Of a stretch of DNA of 64,000 bases, positions 1-8,032 are shown piece by piece. The DNA lies in assembly GCF_010686685.1 (NCBI RefSeq), contig NZ_JAAGWD010000002.1, positions 310,001 through 374,000 of the forward strand. Reading direction: 5' to 3'. Position 1 is the stretch's first letter. Each line of letters begins with the position of its first letter. The notes beneath the pieces are model-generated. The model was given only the letters and a program-made list of their open reading frames with translations. It was not told where the DNA came from and did no database searches. Both the position numbers and the translations under genes were made by a program. This DNA is from Pontibacter burrus (GTDB taxonomy: Bacteria > Bacteroidota > Bacteroidia > Cytophagales > Hymenobacteraceae).

Positions 1-291
1 CTGTTTCTCAGTATCGGCGATCAGGGTAAACGGCAGCTCATATTTGCCGATAAACTTCTGGTGCGATTTCTCGCTGTCGATGCTCACGCCTATTACTTCG
101 TAGCCTTCTTTTTGCAGGTGGCTATAGTTATCGCGGAGGTTGCAGGCCTGTGCAGTACAGCCGCTGGTGTCGTCTTTCGGGTAGAAGTACAGGATTACTT
201 TTTTGCCGCGGTAGTCGCTCAGCTTTACCGTATTTCCGTTCTGGTCTTTGCCTTCAAACTCCGGAGCCTTGTCGCCGATGTTGAGTGTCAT
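1..291 (-). CDS. bcp: Thioredoxin-dependent peroxiredoxin, BCP type (3' part outside window)
   Basis: Reduces hydrogen peroxide and organic hydroperoxides in the cytoplasm using thioredoxin. The 97 visible residues start with MTLNIGDKAPEFEG, the usual N-terminus of the AhpC/TSA family. They contain GCTAQACNLRD with Cys45 as peroxidatic and Cys50 as resolving residue, the same spacing as in the E. coli BCP subgroup (atypical 2-Cys). The ATG at 289-291 was chosen because the protein begins directly with the conserved family start. The C-terminal third lies beyond the left edge of the window. The gene is read leftwards, away from the repeat at 317-388. The family is clear; the exact peroxide substrate cannot be read from the sequence. 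Confidence 0.93.
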   Translation of the reverse strand, partial: MTLNIGDKAPEFEGKDQNGNTVKLSDYRGKKVILYFYPKDDTSGCTAQACNLRDNYSHLQKEGYEVIGVSIDSEKSHQKFIGKYELPFTLIADTEKQ

Positions 292-316
292 AGTTATGTT
301 GATGTTTTGACTGTGT

Positions 317-388
317 GACAAAAGACAAAGGACTTTCCATTATTTCTGAAACAGTCTTTTGTCCTTTGTCAAACGGTCTTTTGTCAAG
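317..388. repeat. Dispersed GACAAAAGAC-type repeat, copy 1
   Basis: The intergenic stretch carries GACAAAAGACAAAGGAC at 317-333, a reordered inverse copy at 354-370, and another GTCTTTTGTC at 376-385. A second copy with the same order of blocks lies at 61587-61684 between bioF and bioB. The arms can pair, so the RNA could form a hairpin. The origin of the element is unknown. Confidence 0.7.
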
Positions 389-390
389 AA

Positions 391-2310
391 TTAAATCTTC
401 GTTGTGAAAGTGGCTTCGTTGCCGGCAATGTCTCTTACCTTCAGAAGCACTTCTCCAGACAAAGGTACACTTTTATCGAGTTTTTCGGAGTATATCAGCG
501 CTTCTTTGTGTTCGTACTTCATCAGGATCCACTGGCCGTTTACCCATGCGTTAAAAGAATGGATGCCAGATAGATCGTCGCTGATCTTGAACCTGATCTG
601 TGCCGGGCTTTTGCTAAGCAATTTTATAGTTGGCGGCTTTATGTCCTGCATTACTTTAAACTTGCCCATGTTGCGAGTGTTGAAAGTAATGGTGTTGCCA
701 TCCCATTTACCACCTGCATAGCCACGCCCACGGCCTGTACCCAGGAAGTAAACAGCTGCTCTGCTTTTATCAATACCGGTTGTGTCCACTTTCATAGTAA
801 CTTTCATGGTTTTGTGAAGAGGGGTAAAGTAATCGCCTATAGTTACTACATCGCCCACTTTGCTGGTGTGCAGGTAAAGCGTGTCGTATAGTGTCTCTTT
901 ATCGAAAGTAAGGTTCAGGTAATCTGTTTTATAGTTTACTTCACGGCCAGGTGGTATCATGGTTTTAAAGGCAAAGGGCTTACCCACATCACAAAAGCCG
1001 ATCGAATCTGGCAAGCCGCCGCGCAGATCGTATAGTGCCACAGAAGCTGAGTTATCCATATAGCTTGGCACCAGGTCGAAACGCTTGCCTGCTACAAACA
1101 GCTCTACGTTGCGAGGGGTACGGCTGGTGTCGATAGCGCTTACTTTCAGCACGTTTCCTATGATCTCGTAATCCATTTCCGGCTGCTTCACGCTTTTAGC
1201 CAGCGTTTGTGTAAAGACCGGTTTCTGCCCTTTCACGATAAAGCTAAGCGTAGAGGTGTTGTTGTAAGAGTCGCGGGCGACCAGTTTTACCTGGTAAGTA
1301 GAGTCGGGGTGCACACTAAAGCGGCCCTGTTTGCCATTGGTTGTGTATAGCGGCAGGTCATTGCCATAGTCTACATACGCTTTCTGGAACGTACGCCCAT
1401 ATCTGCGGAAAACATTATAGTTTATGTGCTGCGATACCTGGCGCGACAACTCAAAAGGCACCTGCTCGATGTGATGGTTGTACACCGGCTTGTTGTTTAC
1501 ATACAGGGTTACTTCCTGCGTACCGTTGCGGTTAGTGGCACCATCCAGTCGGTCGGTTGTCTGCAGTTCCAGTGCGATCAGTCCGTGCGCAAAAACTGTA
1601 TCAGCCAGACTATAGTTGGAGCCTGCTTTTTTAGGGCTGAACTCGGTGCGGCCAAAGGTATTGTTAATGCGTGAATGAATATTCAAAGGCAGCACAGCCA
1701 GCCCGAAAATATCTGGCGGGGTGGTGTCAATGATTTCTGTAAAGTTGTAGCGGAGCGGGTTGTATAGTCTGTCCTGCGCATCACGAATCTCGAAGTGCAG
1801 GTGCGGCCCGCCCGATCCACCTGTGTTGCCGGATAGGGCAATTATATCGCCCCGTTTTACCGGGAACTGGTCTTTCTCAAAAAACAGCTCAATTTCAAAC
1901 GTCTGCTTTTCGTACTGTTTCTGTAACAGATAACTGCCCAGCGGATCGACAAAGCTCAGCAGGTGCGAGTAAGTGGTGGTAAGGCCGTTGGGGTGCGTAA
2001 TGTAAATAATGTTGCCGTACCCGAATGTAGACTGCTTTACCCTGGAAATGTAGCCATCGGCTGCGGCATGCACATTCAGGCCAACGCGCTGGTCGGTTTT
2101 AATATCAAGCCCACCATGGAAGTGCGTAGCCCGTATCTCGCCCATCGTGCCCGACAGGTAATTGCGCTCGCCGGGTTTTATCGGGAACAGGAAATAGCCG
2201 GGTGTTGGCTGGTATTGTGCCGCCAGGTTAAGGGTGGAAAATACGGTAACTATAAAAAGCGGTAATATCTTATTTAATTTCAAAATCGAGCAGTTTTCTA
2301 TCTTCAACAT
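391..2310 (-). CDS. M23 family zinc metallopeptidase, secreted
   Basis: Probable cell-wall endopeptidase acting on peptidoglycan cross-links outside the inner membrane. The N-terminus has a short charged stretch, a hydrophobic core (about residues 13-30) and an AQ cleavage site, a plausible signal peptide. The LytM-type domain follows: H65-GGL-D69 (HxxxD), His116, and H170-L-H172 (HxH), which are the zinc and catalytic residues of M23. The remaining 400 or so residues are beta-rich and not recognised; a DDLSGIHSF segment near the end resembles Ig-like repeats. The ATG at 2310 lies 41 bases inside the upstream FAH gene. A TTG nine codons further in would shorten the overlap and give a more typical signal peptide, so the start is uncertain. 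Confidence 0.9.
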   Translation of the reverse strand: MLKIENCSILKLNKILPLFIVTVFSTLNLAAQYQPTPGYFLFPIKPGERNYLSGTMGEIRATHFHGGLDIKTDQRVGLNVHAAADGYISRVKQSTFGYGNIIYITHPNGLTTTYSHLLSFVDPLGSYLLQKQYEKQTFEIELFFEKDQFPVKRGDIIALSGNTGGSGGPHLHFEIRDAQDRLYNPLRYNFTEIIDTTPPDIFGLAVLPLNIHSRINNTFGRTEFSPKKAGSNYSLADTVFAHGLIALELQTTDRLDGATNRNGTQEVTLYVNNKPVYNHHIEQVPFELSRQVSQHINYNVFRRYGRTFQKAYVDYGNDLPLYTTNGKQGRFSVHPDSTYQVKLVARDSYNNTSTLSFIVKGQKPVFTQTLAKSVKQPEMDYEIIGNVLKVSAIDTSRTPRNVELFVAGKRFDLVPSYMDNSASVALYDLRGGLPDSIGFCDVGKPFAFKTMIPPGREVNYKTDYLNLTFDKETLYDTLYLHTSKVGDVVTIGDYFTPLHKTMKVTMKVDTTGIDKSRAAVYFLGTGRGRGYAGGKWDGNTITFNTRNMGKFKVMQDIKPPTIKLLSKSPAQIRFKISDDLSGIHSFNAWVNGQWILMKYEHKEALIYSEKLDKSVPLSGEVLLKVRDIAGNEATFTTKI

Positions 2311-2881
2311 AGCCTTCTAGTCTGTCGCCAATTTTAACCGGGCCTACGCCCTCGGGTGTACCTGTAAATATAATATCGCCTTTTTTTAGCGTAATAAAGC
2401 GCGAGATATAGGCAATGATGTCGTCGAAGTTGTTCATCATCAGCTGCGAATTGCCTTTCTGTTTTGTTTCGCCGTTCACATCCAGCCTGAAGTTGATATT
2501 TTGCAGGTCAGGAAACTGGTCCAGTGGCAGAAATTCCGAGACAGGAGCGGAACCGTTAAAACCTTTTGCCAGCGTCCAGGGCAGGCCTTTTGCTTTGGCT
2601 TTGCTTTGCAGGTCGCGAGCCGTAAAATCTATGCCCAGGCCAATGGCATCATAGTATTTGTGGGCAAATTTCTTCTCGATGTTCTTGCCCTCGCGGCTAA
2701 TTCGCAGGATCAATTCTACTTCGTGGTGAATGTCGTTGCTATAGTCCGGGTAATAGAATGGTTCGTTGTTGCGGAGTATAGCGGTGTCAGGCTTAAAGAA
2801 AATGACAGGTTCGTCGGGTACTTCGTTTTTCAGTTCGGCTATATGGTCGGCGTAATTACGCCCTATGGCTAAAATTTTCAT
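2270..2881 (-). CDS. Fumarylacetoacetate hydrolase family protein
   Basis: A short single-domain (203 aa) member of the FAH superfamily, which cleaves or decarboxylates C-C bonds in acyl-pyruvates and related beta-diketo acids with a divalent metal. Visible motifs are GRNYADHIAE at the start, EVELILRI (metal-binding acidic residues), LGIDFTARDLQ, and the C-terminal IIFTGTPEGVGPV typical of the family. The length matches YcgM-like acylpyruvases rather than true fumarylacetoacetase. It overlaps the downstream M23 gene by 41 bases, so the two are probably co-transcribed, although no functional link is evident. The substrate cannot be named from sequence. Confidence 0.9.
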   Translation of the reverse strand: MKILAIGRNYADHIAELKNEVPDEPVIFFKPDTAILRNNEPFYYPDYSNDIHHEVELILRISREGKNIEKKFAHKYYDAIGLGIDFTARDLQSKAKAKGLPWTLAKGFNGSAPVSEFLPLDQFPDLQNINFRLDVNGETKQKGNSQLMMNNFDDIIAYISRFITLKKGDIIFTGTPEGVGPVKIGDRLEGYVEDRKLLDFEIK

Positions 2882-3246
2882 GTAGTCTGGAATCGGTGTA
2901 AAGGGTTCTGTATTCCAAAAATAAGGTTTCTAACGAATTGTACAGAAAAAAGTAAGAGATTTATTGTGAACGGAACTATAGTTTCAGCTTATACTGCTAC
3001 AGCATATCTAAAATCCACAAATCGACTATTGTTGCGTGTGAGCAGTTTACAACTATAGTATATATCCGGAACGTATAATTGTACAGGTAATTGTCTTTTA
3101 GCAGGAGTGCCTGATACTGAGCAGGTAACAGTAAATAGCCTGAAGTATAGCAATTTTCCTATTTATTTATCGTTGAATCCACTGGCTATGTTTATTTTTG
3201 GTTCAGATTTTGAACAAGTGAGTTTAGCCATTAAAATTTTAAAACT
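2882..3246. other. Intergenic region between divergent genes
   Basis: No coding sequence is visible. The region holds a perfect AACTATAGTT palindrome at 2974-2983, a further AACTATAG near 3052, and the promoter proposed for the M48 gene at 3173-3200. The rest is AT-rich with nothing recognisable. Confidence 0.6.
3173..3200 (+). promoter_or_regulatory. Candidate Bacteroidota promoter for the M48 lipoprotein
   Basis: TTG at 3173-3175, a 17-base spacer and TATTTTTG at 3193-3200 fit the Bacteroidota housekeeping consensus TTTG-N(17-23)-TAnnTTTG. The predicted start of transcription, near 3207, leaves about 40 bases of leader before the ATG at 3247. Confidence 0.5.
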
Positions 3247-4041
3247 ATGTACAAGAAAATTATTGCTTTTACAGCAGCTGTGGTGATGATGGTAGCCTGT
3301 ACCACGGTGCCAATTACCGGTCGCCGACAGCTGAACCTGGTATCGGATGCGCAAATGCAGTCGCTTAGTTATGATGCCTACGCCCAGTTTCTGAAAGAAA
3401 ATAAATTATCGAGAGATGCACAGGCCACCGCTATGGTAAAACGTGCCGGGCAGCGTATTCAGCGGGCCGTGGAGCAGTATATGGCGCAGCAGGGCTTATC
3501 GCAGGAATTACAGGGTTTTCAGTGGGAATTTAACCTGATCGAAGACGACCAGGTGAACGCCTGGGCTATGGCCGGAGGTAAAACTGTGGTTTACACCGGA
3601 ATTTTACCAGTTGCGCAAAACGAAACCGGGCTTGCTGTCGTAATGGGGCATGAGATTGCGCACGCCATAGCCAAACACGGTAACGAACGTATGAGCCAGC
3701 AATTGGCACAACAGTTTGGTGGCGTAACACTGCAGGCACTGGCCGGAACACAGCCAGGTACAGCACAGAACTTAATTATGACTGTTTATGGAGCCGGCTC
3801 TACGCTTGGCTTATTAAAATACGGTCGTACCCAAGAAACTGAAGCTGACCGTTTAGGACTGATCTTTATGGCAATGGCCGGTTATGATCCGGCTGCAGCT
3901 ATACCGTTCTGGGAGCGTATGGAAGCAAAAGCAGGTGGACAGGCGCCGCCGGAGTTTTTATCAACTCACCCAAGCGCTGGTACCCGAATCAGCAACCTGC
4001 AGAAATTTATACCCGAGGCACGGAAATATTATAAGAAATAA
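3247..4041 (+). CDS. M48 family metalloprotease lipoprotein
   Basis: Zinc protease of the periplasm or outer membrane, similar in plan to LoiP/YcaL quality-control proteases. The N-terminus is a lipoprotein signal ending at a lipobox with Cys18 (VMMVAC). The zinc site is H135-E-I-A-H139 with the third ligand expected at Glu197 within QETEAD, followed by HPSAGTRI near residue 241, the conserved C-terminal His motif of M48 lipoproteins. The length (264 aa) is usual. It is followed after 25 bases by a second lipoprotein-like gene, and both end at the terminator at 4721-4756, so a two-gene operon is likely. Physiological substrates are not known. Confidence 0.93.
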   Translation: MYKKIIAFTAAVVMMVACTTVPITGRRQLNLVSDAQMQSLSYDAYAQFLKENKLSRDAQATAMVKRAGQRIQRAVEQYMAQQGLSQELQGFQWEFNLIEDDQVNAWAMAGGKTVVYTGILPVAQNETGLAVVMGHEIAHAIAKHGNERMSQQLAQQFGGVTLQALAGTQPGTAQNLIMTVYGAGSTLGLLKYGRTQETEADRLGLIFMAMAGYDPAAAIPFWERMEAKAGGQAPPEFLSTHPSAGTRISNLQKFIPEARKYYKK

Positions 4042-4066
4042 GCCTTAAACTATAGCTAAACCCTCT

Positions 4067-4714
4067 ATGTCCGAGAACACCCTTATGCGCTTTTGGCAAC
4101 AGTTGCCTACCGGCGCACGCCTGATTGCTGTGTTAGCAGTTGTAGTAATTCTGGCCGGGGCCTGTACCCGCCGCGAAGCGTTTCCGGAGGACAGCGATGA
4201 ACCTTCTGAAATGGCTGAGGGAGATTCTGTAGCGTACGACGGGCAGTTACTGGCACAGGTGGTGTTCGATAGCATAGACTATATTGTCCCGCCTCTGGAT
4301 CTGATGCAACCTTTTATTCAGGAGTTTGGAGATGGAACTGTAGTAGATAAGGTGATGATACATAAGGTGCAGGAATCCAGAAAAGATAAAGCCGGCTATT
4401 ACCTGGTAGGCATGGGCATCCGGAATGGGTCTTATCGTGCGATGGCTTTACAACTGGATGTAGCTTCTGATAACAGCTTGTACCTAAGCAGCAAGAGTAA
4501 GAAATTTATTTGTGCTGCCACGGCAGGTTGTACTTTCTGCTTCTTCACCTTCTCAGGTAGCCAGATAACAGGTTGTGAATGCGAGAGCAGGGCAGCAGGC
4601 AGTTTCTGCGAACAGAAGTTCTCAGACTCCAACCAGCTCCTGAAAAATGCCAAGCTCCGTAACTTACGGGATGGAGAAACGAGAATTATAGAACCATTGA
4701 GAACTGCAAATTAA
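4067..4714 (+). CDS. Hypothetical lipoprotein-like protein with Cys-rich C-terminus
   Basis: Not recognised. The first 20 residues are cytosolic in character (MSENTLMRFWQQLP), followed by a hydrophobic helix at about 18-33 ending in LAGAC, which could be a lipobox or a membrane anchor. An acidic linker and a 60-residue globular part follow. The last 65 residues hold eight or so cysteines in CAATAGCTFC, GCECES and GSFCEQ, suggesting disulfides or metal binding outside the cytoplasm. The gene lies 25 bases behind the M48 protease and shares its terminator, so it may be a partner, inhibitor or substrate of that protease (inference). No signs of truncation are seen. Confidence 0.7.
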   Translation: MSENTLMRFWQQLPTGARLIAVLAVVVILAGACTRREAFPEDSDEPSEMAEGDSVAYDGQLLAQVVFDSIDYIVPPLDLMQPFIQEFGDGTVVDKVMIHKVQESRKDKAGYYLVGMGIRNGSYRAMALQLDVASDNSLYLSSKSKKFICAATAGCTFCFFTFSGSQITGCECESRAAGSFCEQKFSDSNQLLKNAKLRNLRDGETRIIEPLRTAN

Positions 4715-4720
4715 GATTTA

Positions 4721-4756
4721 AACAAGGCTGTCGTAAATGACAGCCTTGTTTGTTTT
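4721..4756 (+). terminator. Rho-independent terminator of the M48 operon
   Basis: AACAAGGCTGTC, a 6-base loop and GACAGCCTTGTT form a perfect 12-bp stem, followed by TGTTTT. It begins 6 bases after the stop of the Cys-rich gene. Confidence 0.9.
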
Positions 4757-5560
4757 AGTTGTTTTATAGTTTCCTTTTTGTCATCCTGAGCATTCTTGAG
4801 ACGTGAGTAGAAGAGAGCCAGCGCAGCTATGAAGGATCTTATATGTTCTATAGTTTCTCATCTGTCATTTCGAGCCGTAGCGAGAAATCTATCTCGGCTT
4901 ATAGTTGCTAAACAGCTAGCATTCTATAGTTACTCCTCGACACGAGCAGTTTGTGCTATAGTTCTTGCTGATCCTGGGAGCTCTACCAGCCTATTGTGCT
5001 ATAGTTACTTTGGTGCGCTCCCGGCCGCGAGGCCCCGTCTTGGGGGTAGGGGCCCTCGAAAGGGCATCGCGCTGCTGCCTTCTTGCTACCCTCGCTGCGC
5101 TCGGGTTGCCTTACGGCACCGCAACAAGTCAAAGGCGCTCAACCCAAAGACTGTGATCGCTCGATAGCTATAACTAAAGTTAGTTGAAGAGCTATAGTTG
5201 CTTGGCTTTTTCGTGGTTGTAGTTTCTTGTTCCGGGCTGTGCCTGCCTGTTCTGTAACTATAGAACATAGCCTCAACTATTGCAAAGACAGCAGAATTCC
5301 CCTCTCGGGAGGGGCAGGGGTGGGTTAAAAGAGAAACTATAGAACTATAACTTAACTATAGCAAGGGTAGAAAGTCCCCCTTTGAGGGAGTAGAGGGATG
5401 ATTGACAGTAACTATATTACTATAGCTAATACTATAGCAGTAGTAGTAAATTTCCTGCCTTAGACAGGGAGGGGTAAGGGGTGGTTGGACAAAGTCAACT
5501 ATAAAACTATAGCACCAACGATAGCCACAATCCTGTAAATCCTGTAAATCTGATTCAGAC
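4757..5560. repeat. Non-coding stretch built of several dispersed repeats
   Basis: No credible gene is seen in 800 bases. Readable parts are a TGTCATCCTGAG...GAAGGATCTT unit at 4779-4840, a TGTCATTTCGA...GAGAAATCTAT unit at 4863-4892 (also at 9786-9814), a GC-rich block at about 5010-5165 unlike the surrounding DNA, and three short palindromic G/C blocks of the form CCCCTCTCGGGAGGGG near 5298, 5374 and 5455. These are separated by many CTATAG-containing words. It looks like a landing zone for miniature repeats. Confidence 0.75.
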
Positions 5561-5592
5561 AAAAAGGCTCTCCTTCATCAAGAGAGCCTTTC
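5561..5592 (-). terminator. Terminator of the exonuclease-mpl unit
   Basis: On the minus strand AAAGGCTCTC, an 8-base loop region and GAGAGCCTTTTT form a strong stem ending in a T-run, 22 bases after the exonuclease stop codon. Confidence 0.88.
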
Positions 5593-5614
5593 ATGCTTTA
5601 TCAAACTATAAACC

Positions 5615-6427
5615 CTACGACACACTACTCTGCATACTGCGCAGCCTGATTCTTGTTAAGATCTTCTTGGTATAAAGCGGGAAGTCACCTTTCATCATCC
5701 AGTCGTAGTAGGTTGGTTCCTTTTGCAGTACTTCCTCCACAGCAATGTTCTTATGTTTTCCGAAGTTAAATACCTCTTGTCCGGCATTATTGTAAACAAT
5801 GCGCCCGGCAAGATCGGCGGTTTTCTGAAACGTGAACTTGTGCAGCTGTGCCATGTCGTTCTGCACCGGAAACTCTTCTATACCTTCGGTAATTTCAACA
5901 GGCGTGTTCTGGTAGCGGTCCAGCTGCGCCATTAAAATATGGTAGGTAGCAACCGTGTCGGCTTCGGCGCTGTGGGCGTTGTCTAATGTTTTGTCGCAGT
6001 AATATTTGTAAGCGGCAGATAAGGTGCGCTGCTCCATCATATGGAAAATACGGCAGGCATCCACTACGTTGCGGTTATCCAGATCAAAGTCGATACCGGC
6101 ACGCAGAAACTCCTCAGCCAGTAGTGGAATATCAAACCGGATCAGGTTATAGCCACCCAGATCGCAACCTTTCATGAACTGGTCCAGGTCTTTGGCGATC
6201 TGCGCAAACGTAGGGCAGTCCTTTACATCTTCGTCGTAGATCTTGTGTATCAAGCTCGACTCCAGTGGGATGGGAATGGTCGGGTTGATCTTACGGGTTT
6301 TCAGGATCTCTTCGCCGTCCGGTTTTACTTTCAGCACGCTAATTTCTACAATGCGGTCTTTGCAGATGTCGGTGCCGGTAGTTTCCAGGTCGAAGAAAAC
6401 GATGGGACGTTTCAGGTTCAGTTTCAT
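5615..6427 (-). CDS. 3'-5' exonuclease, DnaQ/ExoX-like (DEDDh)
   Basis: Removes nucleotides from 3' ends of DNA, in repair or proofreading. The exonuclease fold starts with IVFFDLETTGTDI (catalytic Asp13 and Glu15), continues through GGYNLIRFDIPLLAEE (second Asp) and ends with HSAEADTVATYHIL (His and Asp of the DEDDh set). The C-terminal 60 residues (FNFGKHKNIAVEEVLQ, then YYDWMMKGDF) resemble the small domain found behind ExoX-type nucleases. Length is 270 aa. Mpl lies only 3 bases upstream on the same strand, so the genes form one transcription unit ending at the 5561-5592 terminator. Confidence 0.9.
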   Translation of the reverse strand: MKLNLKRPIVFFDLETTGTDICKDRIVEISVLKVKPDGEEILKTRKINPTIPIPLESSLIHKIYDEDVKDCPTFAQIAKDLDQFMKGCDLGGYNLIRFDIPLLAEEFLRAGIDFDLDNRNVVDACRIFHMMEQRTLSAAYKYYCDKTLDNAHSAEADTVATYHILMAQLDRYQNTPVEITEGIEEFPVQNDMAQLHKFTFQKTADLAGRIVYNNAGQEVFNFGKHKNIAVEEVLQKEPTYYDWMMKGDFPLYTKKILTRIRLRSMQSSVS

Positions 6428-6430
6428 AGG

Positions 6431-7816
6431 TTATGCTTTTAGAACCGCCTGCGTTAGCGCCTCCATGTTAATGTTGTTATAGTTGCCCGAGCTCATCAGC
6501 AGTAGGTTAGCATGCTGCCAGCTATAGTTTAGCAGGTGTTGCTGCAGCGCTTCCGAGTCGGTGTACACTTTCAGGTTGGGGTTTTTAAAAGCTGCCTTCA
6601 GTTCATCTTCCGATAGCATTTCCATGCGCTTGTGCTCAATTGTCTTCGGATTAAAGTATACTATAGCTTCATCGGCCTTATCCAAAGCATCGGCATATTG
6701 CGGAATAAAATTCTTGTTCAGGCTGCTGAAAGTATGCAGTTCCAGGACAGCTACTAACTGGCGCTGTGGAAACTGTACTTTCACCGCTTCAGTCGTAGCT
6801 TTTACTTTTGATGGCGCATGCGCAAAATCGCGGTAAATAACCGTTGTGTCGGTCTCTCCTAATTTCTCCAAGCGCTTGGCGGCTCCTTTAAAGGTTTTCA
6901 GGGCGTTATAAAAATCATGGGCTTTGATGCCGATCTGCTTACACACTTCCTTGGCTGCGTTTATGTTGCGCAGGTTGTGCTCGCCGAACAGCTGTATCTC
7001 TACATCGCCATCCTTTTTAGTATGCAGTATAGTTCTGCCGTTTTTTATAGTATGGTCGTGCACGCCATACCCGATATAGTTGATATCAGCTGGGTTGCGT
7101 GGAACCGCCACTAACTGCACCTGCTCGTCGTCTTTGTTATAGATCAGCGTGCCGGCTTTTGGTGTCATCTCGGCAAAAATGCGGAACTGGTCGCGGTACA
7201 TTTCCGGGTCCGGAAACACGTTGATATGGTCCCAGCTGATGCCACTGATCACGCCAATGTGGTGATGGTATAAATGGAATTTCGGAACGCGTTTGATCGG
7301 GTCAGAAAGGTATTCGTCGCCTTCGATAATGATGATCGGGGCATCTTCAGTCAGCTTCACCATGCGGTCAAAACCTTCCAGTTGCGCACCTACGGCATAA
7401 TCAAACTTGCGGTTATTTTCCTTCAGCACATGCATGATGATGGACGTGATGGACGTTTTGCCATGGCTGCCACCAATTACGATGCGCTGTTTATCACGGC
7501 TCTGCTCGTAAATAAATTCCGGGAAAGAGTAGATCGGTAAACCTAACTCCTGTGCTCTCAACAACTCTGGATTATCCGGGCGGGCATGCATCCCTAGTAT
7601 AACGGCATCTATAGTTGCATCCAGTTTCTCAGGGAACCAGCCTTCCTGCTTAGGTAACAAACCGGCTGCCGCCAGTCTGCTTTTAGCAGGCTCAAAAATC
7701 TCGTCATCCGATCCTGTTACCTGCAGGCCTTTGTCGTGCAGGGCCAGTGCCAGGTTGTGCATAATGCTGCCACCCGTTGCTATCAGGTGTATGCGTTGTA
7801 GTTCCTTCTTCTCCAT
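6431..7816 (-). CDS. mpl: Mpl-type Mur ligase (UDP-MurNAc:tripeptide ligase)
   Basis: Joins the recycled peptide L-Ala-gamma-D-Glu-meso-DAP to UDP-N-acetylmuramate in peptidoglycan recycling, using ATP in the cytoplasm. Three Mur ligase domains are visible: an N-terminal Rossmann part (HLIATGGSIMHNLALALHDKG), a central domain with the P-loop GGSHGKTSITS and EGDEYLSD, and the C-terminal domain with DFAHAPSKVKAT. ATG 7816 (MEKKELQRIHLIATGG) was preferred over an ATG 11 codons upstream because the conserved domain begins at once. Assignment to Mpl rather than MurC rests on the H-A-R-P and EGDEY context and is likely but not certain. Confidence 0.88.
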   Translation of the reverse strand: MEKKELQRIHLIATGGSIMHNLALALHDKGLQVTGSDDEIFEPAKSRLAAAGLLPKQEGWFPEKLDATIDAVILGMHARPDNPELLRAQELGLPIYSFPEFIYEQSRDKQRIVIGGSHGKTSITSIIMHVLKENNRKFDYAVGAQLEGFDRMVKLTEDAPIIIIEGDEYLSDPIKRVPKFHLYHHHIGVISGISWDHINVFPDPEMYRDQFRIFAEMTPKAGTLIYNKDDEQVQLVAVPRNPADINYIGYGVHDHTIKNGRTILHTKKDGDVEIQLFGEHNLRNINAAKEVCKQIGIKAHDFYNALKTFKGAAKRLEKLGETDTTVIYRDFAHAPSKVKATTEAVKVQFPQRQLVAVLELHTFSSLNKNFIPQYADALDKADEAIVYFNPKTIEHKRMEMLSEDELKAAFKNPNLKVYTDSEALQQHLLNYSWQHANLLLMSSGNYNNINMEALTQAVLKA

Positions 7817-7892
7817 AAATGCCGGGCAAATACTATTGTAAGCAGACAAAGTTAGAAGACCTTGGCTAAATAAAAATAGCTATACACTAATA

Positions 7893-7965
7893 TGTGGATA
7901 TTTTGTGGATATGTGTATGGAAATCTCCTTATCTTGTTGACAGGCCCGGGTAAAAATGTGGATAG
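7893..7965. promoter_or_regulatory. Three DnaA-box-like sites upstream of dnaB
   Basis: TGTGGATAT at 7893-7901 and 7904-7912, and TGTGGATAG at 7957-7965. Each differs from the DnaA box TGTGGATAA (reverse of TTATCCACA) only in the last base. The first two are exactly 11 bp apart, one helical turn. They lie in the 216-bp gap between mpl and dnaB. Confidence 0.5.
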
Positions 7966-8032
7966 CAGCGTGCGCAATTTTTAACAACTATTTACCTGCG
8001 CTGGCTATATAAGAAGCTATATATTTGTGCTT

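Noticed and set aside
1963..2265. 100-codon ORF on + strand opposite the M23 peptidase start
   Set aside because: Lies fully within the conserved HxxxD region of the peptidase on the other strand.
4829..5268. Overlapping ORFs on both strands in the repeat-filled gap
   Set aside because: They run through GC-rich and palindromic repeat blocks; products have no protein-like features.
5280..5560. Regularly repeated short palindromes, considered as a CRISPR array
   Set aside because: Repeats differ from each other, spacing is irregular and no cas gene is in the window.
5356..5562. 68-codon ORF on the - strand
   Set aside because: Made of repeat sequence and YYYCYS-type translation of CTATAG words; not a gene.
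7893..8026. Chromosomal origin at the DnaA-box-like cluster
   Set aside because: Only three imperfect boxes, no AT-rich unwinding element of clear type, and dnaA is absent; kept as a regulatory hint only.
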